This document shows, one piece after another, positions 5,329 through 8,899 of a stretch of 8,899 nucleotides of DNA. Position 1 is the first letter of the stretch. The number at the start of each line of letters is the position of its first letter. The stretch is from Bacillota bacterium. Its GTDB lineage: Bacteria > Bacillota > Clostridia > Oscillospirales > QAMX01. The translations under genes and the position numbers were made by a program. The DNA lies in the NCBI GenBank assembly GCA_029778935.1, contig JAKPBM010000286.1, positions 1 through 8,899 of the forward strand. The letters run 5' to 3'. The notes beneath the pieces were generated by a model. The model was not told the DNA's origin and searched no databases. It saw nothing but the letters and a program-made list of their open reading frames with translations.

Positions 5329-6663
5329 CGCCGAGCCGCCCGCCTTTAGCGCCCTGCGGACGGAGACGCCGTCCAGCTTCTGCACGGGGACGTCCCCGTC
5401 CACGCACAGCGCGGCGGCCACCCCGGCGGCTTCGCCCAATTGGTTCAGGTTGACCATGACCCGCAAGGCGCCGAAGCTCTCCTCGTCGGCGTTCAGCATC
5501 CGCCCGGCGGCGATGAAGTTGTCGTACCGCTCCTGCACGAGCAGGTCAAAGGGTACTTGATAATAGGTGGCCGGCGGGCCGGAAACGCCCAGCTCTTCCC
5601 GCCAGTCGGACACTTCCGTGCGCTCGTTGCGCCCGTATTGGGTGACTTTCCGCCCGTCCAGGTACATGAGCGTGATGCCTCTCGGGTTGGTCAGGTGCAC
5701 GTCCACGCGGTAGCTGCCGTTTAAAACGGCGTCTTCGTACCGCCTGCCCAGGAGGAGGTCTTTCCAGTCGGCCCGGAAACGGGTCACAAAGTGGTATGTT
5801 TCCCGTATGCCGATGTGGGAACAGGCGGAGAGCAGGCGGTAGGGGCCGTTGCCCCTGGCGTTCAGCAAACGGACGATGCGGCGCATCTGCTCCCGGCCGG
5901 TCATTTCCGCCCGGGTCAGGTCGGAAGCGTCCGCGCAGAAGGCGTCGAACACGTGGGTGTCCGCCCGCATGTGGACGTCGCTGCCGCCCGGCAGGGTCGT
6001 ACCCCAGCCCCAGTCGTCCTCCAGCCCGAATTCGGGGCCGCAGGTGCGCAGCAGGGATATGTAGTCCATCGACTGAATATCCCCCTGGAGATACCAGCAG
6101 GCCGTCGGCGGCTGCGGGTGCTCGGGGATGTAGTGGGGCAGGCGCAGGTGCCGGGCCATGTCGCCGTCGCCGGAAGCGTCGATGAAAAAGCCGGCTTCGA
6201 TGGCGCCGCGGCCGTCCTTGTTTTCGATGGCGACGGCCGTGACCTTGCGCCCGTCGGTAAACGCCGCGGTGTAGAGCGTGTGGAGGAACAACTGGATTTT
6301 GTGCTCCTTCACAAAGGCGTCCAGCTCGATTTTCAGCTCTTCCGGGTTGAATACAAACGACGGCGGGTTGGCGCCTGTGGTTTTGATGGCGTTGACTTTG
6401 GCCAGCCGCTCGGTCATCTCATACGTCAGGCCTGCGATGACCTGCTCTTTTAACTCCGTGTCGTACAGGGAATGCCAGACGCAGACCAGGCCGTTGCCCG
6501 CCATGCCGCCCAGGGCGTTCGTTTTCTCCACCAGCGCCACGGAAAGCCCCATCCGGGCGGCGCGCACCGCCGCGAACACGCCGGTGCAGCTTCCGCCGAT
6601 GACGCACAGGTCCACTTTCGCAACAACAGGCAGACTTCTGGCCGGTTCGACGATGTAGTCCAT
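5323..6663 (-). CDS. FAD-dependent oxidoreductase of unknown substrate
   Basis: The 446-residue protein belongs to the large, mostly uncharacterised FAD-dependent oxidoreductase group (FAD_oxidored, PF12831-like). Residues 17-28 form the first beta strand and dinucleotide loop, VDLCVIGGSCTG; the usual GxGxxG has Ser25 in place of the middle glycine. It continues with VEKTNALGGMAGNG, the normal LGG..G element. DASGDGDMA in the middle is the second FAD-contacting motif (GDG). AAGRMLNAD, and NQLGEAAGVAAAL near the C-terminus, complete the FAD site. No signal peptide, twin-arginine motif or membrane segment is seen, so it is probably cytosolic. The ATG at 6663 follows AGGAGAGGG at a good spacing. 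Earlier in-frame starts (to 6894) lie in the leader or promoter. It stands alone, and neighbouring genes give no clear hint of its substrate. Confidence 0.85.
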   Translation of the reverse strand: MDYIVEPARSLPVVAKVDLCVIGGSCTGVFAAVRAARMGLSVALVEKTNALGGMAGNGLVCVWHSLYDTELKEQVIAGLTYEMTERLAKVNAIKTTGANPPSFVFNPEELKIELDAFVKEHKIQLFLHTLYTAAFTDGRKVTAVAIENKDGRGAIEAGFFIDASGDGDMARHLRLPHYIPEHPQPPTACWYLQGDIQSMDYISLLRTCGPEFGLEDDWGWGTTLPGGSDVHMRADTHVFDAFCADASDLTRAEMTGREQMRRIVRLLNARGNGPYRLLSACSHIGIRETYHFVTRFRADWKDLLLGRRYEDAVLNGSYRVDVHLTNPRGITLMYLDGRKVTQYGRNERTEVSDWREELGVSGPPATYYQVPFDLLVQERYDNFIAAGRMLNADEESFGALRVMVNLNQLGEAAGVAAALCVDGDVPVQKLDGVSVRRALKAGGSAL

Positions 6664-6855
6664 GAGAATCCCTCTCCTGTGGTGTTTTTGGAAAGCCCTT
6701 CGCGCCGCGTTTGGGATTTGACCGCCGGGGCTGGTAACTCCAGGGAAAACCTGCCGGCGGCCTTGAAAGTTGGACCTGCCGGGCAGACGGCGTTCTGCGC
6801 CTAAGGACAATTCCCGGGCGCATATGGGCCGAAATCTGGGAAAACCGTTCTGTCT
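6664..6855 (-). promoter_or_regulatory. Long structured 5' leader of the FAD oxidoreductase gene
   Basis: From the predicted start near 6855 to the ATG there are about 190 nt. The minus strand can form a 9-bp stem, 6762-6754 with 6728-6720 (one G-U), enclosing a smaller CTGG/CCAG hairpin (6731-6743) or an alternative CAGG/CCTG one. GGTTTTCCC occurs twice, at 6838-6846 and 6743-6751. A weak 4-bp hairpin lies at 6789-6801. No T run follows the main stem, so it is not a simple terminator. I recognise no known riboswitch class. Frames open through it lack ribosome sites. Confidence 0.5.
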
Positions 6856-6861
6856 GTACCC

Positions 6862-6890
6862 ATTGTAGAGCGGCTGTGCCCAAAAGTCAA
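6862..6890 (-). promoter_or_regulatory. Promoter of the FAD oxidoreductase gene
   Basis: On the minus strand TTGACT (6890-6885) and TACAAT (6867-6862) are 17 bp apart, each one base from consensus. The promoter begins two bases after the T run of the degV terminator, so the two units are insulated in very little space. Transcription should begin near 6855. Confidence 0.88.
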
Positions 6891-6892
6891 AC

Positions 6893-6919
6893 AAAAAACG
6901 GGCGGAAACGCCCGTTTTT
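6893..6919 (-). terminator. Intrinsic terminator after degV
   Basis: CGGGCG and CGCCCG form a 6-bp GC stem around a 4-nt loop, extended by 5 A-T pairs on each side. On the minus strand it ends in TTTTTT. The upstream A tract touches the degV stop codon, so it terminates the accD-accA-degV unit directly. The symmetric A and T tracts would let it work in both directions. Confidence 0.92.
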
Positions 6920-7737
6920 CACAACCAGACAACGCACAAAGCAGAAAGGCCCAGATGAATCGTCAGCACCGGCCCCAGCAGGCGCACCGACACTTTCGCC
7001 TTCGGGTGAGCCGCCCGAAGCCGGGCAGCCAGTTCCAGCGCGGTATTGCTCTCTTTGCCCGCGTGGTGAACGATGACCTGCCTTGCGCCCGAGGGTACCC
7101 GGTAAAAAAGATAGTCCTGCTGGGCGGTTTTGCCCCGCGCTATGCCGTCGGAAGCAATCGCTCCGTCGCGGCACAAAAACAGGGGGCGGTTGTTTAAAAT
7201 CGTGTTGATGGACTGGCGGATGCGGCCGACCCGCCCGCCCTGATGCAAAGGCGTCAGGTCGGATACGGAAAAGGCGATGAAGATTTTATCCCGCAGTTCG
7301 TACAGTTTTTCCACGATTTCGGAAACGGACAGCCCTTCTTTCACCATCATGGCCGCCTGCTGCACCATAAGGAACAGACCGCCGCCGGCCGTGCGGGAGT
7401 CAAAAACGGTAATGTTCCGGTCGGAAAGCTCTCTCGCGGCGGCCATGGCGCTGCCGTAGGCGCCGGACAGGCGGGAGGAAATCGTCAGGCACAATACCTC
7501 GCCGCCCTGCCGGGTGATCTCGTCGAACACGCTTAAGTATACCCCCGGCGCGGGCTGGCTGGTATGGGCCGGCTGGCCTTTGGATAACAAGGTCAGAAAG
7601 TCGCCGTTTTCGCCGCTGTAGGTTTCCAAAAAGGGGCGGCCCGCCACGGCATAGGAAAGAGGCACGACGCGCACGCCCCATTCCCGCGCTTCCTCCCTGG
7701 TGAGCAGGGCGGAGCTGTCGGTGACCAGCACGATCAT
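6919..7737 (-). CDS. DegV family protein, predicted fatty-acid-binding (FakB-like)
   Basis: DegV proteins bind a long-chain fatty acid; the FakB members present it to the kinase FakA, which makes acyl-phosphate for phospholipid synthesis. This one has 272 residues, near the family length. It shows the family blocks in order: VTDSSA (5-10), HTSQPAPG (58-65), LTISSRLSGAY (84-94), VFDSRTAGGG, HQGGRVG, then a C-terminal GPVLTIHLG. Thr59 and Ser91 sit where the carboxylate-binding Thr and Ser of known FakB lie. After the conserved His the usual GPG is replaced by GLS. The ATG at 7737 overlaps the accA TGA as ATGA and follows GGGAGGTGG, so it should be translationally coupled to accA. That context supports a lipid role. 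Which ligand it binds, and whether a FakA partner exists, cannot be seen here. Confidence 0.9.
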   Translation of the reverse strand: MIVLVTDSSALLTREEAREWGVRVVPLSYAVAGRPFLETYSGENGDFLTLLSKGQPAHTSQPAPGVYLSVFDEITRQGGEVLCLTISSRLSGAYGSAMAAARELSDRNITVFDSRTAGGGLFLMVQQAAMMVKEGLSVSEIVEKLYELRDKIFIAFSVSDLTPLHQGGRVGRIRQSINTILNNRPLFLCRDGAIASDGIARGKTAQQDYLFYRVPSGARQVIVHHAGKESNTALELAARLRAAHPKAKVSVRLLGPVLTIHLGLSALCVVWL

Positions 7738-8516
7738 GCGCCCCCACCTCCCATGCGGCGGAAACGCGCATAGCGCCGATGCAGCCGCTCGGCGTTGTCC
7801 AGCGAAGAAAGAACGCGCAGCGTTTCGGCGATTTTGGTTTTCAAATGGGCGCAGACGGCGGCGAAATCCCCGTTTTCTTCGGAAATCACCGCTTCGATGA
7901 CGCCGAATTCCAGCAGATCCTGGGCGGTCAGGCGCAGAAACTGGGCGGCTTCGGCGGCTTTGGCGCTGTCTTTCCACAGAATACTGGCGCAGCCTTCCGG
8001 GGAGATGACCGAATACACGGCGTTTTCCAGCATCCACACTTCGTCCGCCGCCGCTAAGGCCAGCGCGCCGCCGCTGCCCCCTTCGCCGATGAGAATGGAG
8101 AGGATGGGCGTTTCCAAGCCCATCATGGCGTACAGGTTTTCGGCGATGGCCTGGCCCTGCCCCCGCTCTTCCGCGCCCAGGCCGCAGTAGGCGCCGGCGG
8201 TGTCCACAAAACAGACGACGGGCCGGCCGAATTTTTCCGCCTGCTTCATCTGGCGCAGGGCTTTGCGGTACCCTTCCGGGTTGGCCGAGCCGAAGTTGCG
8301 GCGCACTTTTTCCTCCAGCGTGCGCCCTTTTTCCAAAGCGACGACGGTGACGGGCATATCGTCCAGAAAAGCAAGGCCCGTTAGGACCGCCGGGTCGTCG
8401 GCATACCGGCGGTCGCCTTTAAGCTCGATAAAATCGGTGAAAATCCGCTCGATATAGGCCTGCCCCGTGGGGCGGTTGGCGGCCCGGGCGGCCATGACGC
8501 GTTCGTAGGCGGTCAT
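7734..8516 (-). CDS. accA: Acetyl-CoA carboxylase carboxyltransferase subunit alpha
   Basis: AccA with AccD forms the carboxyltransferase that moves CO2 from carboxybiotin to acetyl-CoA, giving malonyl-CoA for fatty acid synthesis. The protein has 260 residues, about 60 fewer than E. coli AccA. The shortening is at the N-terminus and is common in Clostridia, so I read it as complete. Signature blocks are [14 protein letters not shown] (75-88), [20 protein letters not shown] (101-120), [20 protein letters not shown] (143-162) and [16 protein letters not shown] (168-183); the paired glycines of the second and third blocks form the oxyanion holes of the crotonase fold. The ATG at 8516 overlaps the accD TGA as ATGA, with GGGTGG upstream. 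Its own stop overlaps the degV start in the same way. Confidence 0.96.
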   Translation of the reverse strand: MTAYERVMAARAANRPTGQAYIERIFTDFIELKGDRRYADDPAVLTGLAFLDDMPVTVVALEKGRTLEEKVRRNFGSANPEGYRKALRQMKQAEKFGRPVVCFVDTAGAYCGLGAEERGQGQAIAENLYAMMGLETPILSILIGEGGSGGALALAAADEVWMLENAVYSVISPEGCASILWKDSAKAAEAAQFLRLTAQDLLEFGVIEAVISEENGDFAAVCAHLKTKIAETLRVLSSLDNAERLHRRYARFRRMGGGGA

Positions 8517-8899
8517 GCGTCACCACCCTTTCCCAAAGGCGTATGCAGGAGCAGAAGCTTGTAAAACAGCTCCCGCTGTTCCGGCCGGGGCACGATGCGG
8601 TCGATAAACCCTTTTTCCATTAGAAATTCCGCCCGCTGGAACCCCGGCGGAAGCTTTTTGCGGATGGTCTGTTCGATAACCCTGGGGCCGGCAAAGCCGA
8701 TTAACGCCCCGGGTTCAGCCAGAATGACGTCCGCCTGCATGGCGAAGCTGGCGGTGACGCCGCCGGTCGTCGGGTCGCAGAGCAGTGCAAGGTACAATAG
8801 CCTCTTATCGCTGTGCCGTCTGACGGCGCCGCTGACCTTCGCCATCTGCATAAGGGAGAAGATTCCTTCCTGCATCCGCGCGCCGCCGGAAACGATCAT
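8513..8899 (-). CDS. accD: Acetyl-CoA carboxylase carboxyltransferase subunit beta, C-terminal part (cut by window edge)
   Basis: AccD is the partner of AccA in the carboxyltransferase. Only the last 128 residues are visible, and the gene continues beyond 8899; the methionine at the edge is internal. [18 protein letters not shown] and [16 protein letters not shown] are strongly conserved AccD blocks that form the acetyl-CoA pocket, and [13 protein letters not shown] is a third. The N-terminal zinc ribbon typical of AccD would lie outside the window. The short C-terminal tail ends two turns after the conserved FIDRIVPR stretch. The TGA overlaps the accA start by 4 bp, as expected for two subunits made in equal amounts. 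The rest of the operon (biotin carboxylase, carrier protein, fab genes) would be expected upstream but is not seen. Confidence 0.95.
   Translation of the reverse strand: MIVSGGARMQEGIFSLMQMAKVSGAVRRHSDKRLLYLALLCDPTTGGVTASFAMQADVILAEPGALIGFAGPRVIEQTIRKKLPPGFQRAEFLMEKGFIDRIVPRPEQRELFYKLLLLHTPLGKGGDA

Noticed and set aside
6664..6855. A known riboswitch in the oxidoreductase leader
   Set aside because: I looked for cobalamin, TPP, SAM, c-di-GMP, fluoride, guanidine, ZTP and T-box hallmark bases and saw none. It stays an unclassified structured leader.
6664..6883. A leader peptide starting at an ATG near 6883-6800 upstream of the oxidoreductase
   Set aside because: The frame is open only because it overlaps in another frame into the gene; no Shine-Dalgarno site precedes the ATG and no run of regulatory codons is present.
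5323..6894. A 523-residue version of the FAD oxidoreductase starting in the promoter
   Set aside because: Its start lies at the -35 box and it reads through the leader. The ATG at 6663 has a good ribosome site and begins shortly before the dinucleotide fold.

Overview
The window is a GC-rich bacterial chromosome segment, densely packed with housekeeping genes, most of them on the minus strand. The organism is probably a high-GC Firmicute of the class Clostridia. This is an inference from a PyrR-type attenuated pyr operon, a class 1B dihydroorotate dehydrogenase with its PyrK partner, TTG start codons with strong Shine-Dalgarno sites, separate accD and accA genes, and an iron-sulfur flavoprotein of a type common in anaerobes. 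I see no insertion sequences, phage genes, CRISPR arrays, tRNA or rRNA.

Positions 1-4466, minus strand, hold a pyrimidine operon read right to left: promoter, leader, pyrR, pyrC, pyrK, pyrD, pyrF, pyrE (cut by the window edge). Gaps are 5-20 bp, or the genes overlap by 4-7 bp. Together the enzymes carry carbamoyl-aspartate through dihydroorotate, orotate and OMP to UMP. carA, carB and pyrB, which make carbamoyl-aspartate, are not in the visible part. The roughly 150-nt leader holds a candidate PyrR-binding hairpin, an antiterminator pairing and an intrinsic terminator just before pyrR. This is textbook PyrR attenuation, which lets UMP or UTP switch off the whole operon.

Positions 4491-5292, plus strand, hold a divergently transcribed single gene for a small FMN flavoprotein. 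It has a CX2CX2CX6C cysteine cluster like that of archaeal and clostridial iron-sulfur flavoproteins. It has its own extended -10 promoter and ends towards a GC-rich hairpin that may terminate transcription from both sides.

Positions 5323-6890, minus strand, hold a single gene for an FAD-dependent oxidoreductase of unknown substrate. A near-consensus promoter gives it an unusually long, structured leader of about 190 nt.

Positions 6893-8899, minus strand, hold the 3' end of a fatty-acid synthesis operon: accD (cut by the window edge), accA and a degV/fakB-like gene. Each is joined to the next by a 4-bp ATGA overlap, and a strong terminator follows. This links carboxyltransferase subunits for malonyl-CoA to a predicted fatty-acid-binding protein.

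I did not find an obviously new multi-gene system. The points most worth following up are the DegV protein coupled to acetyl-CoA carboxylase, the structured leader of the FAD oxidoreductase gene, a strong hairpin inside pyrC over its metal-binding codons, and the well-resolved attenuator.
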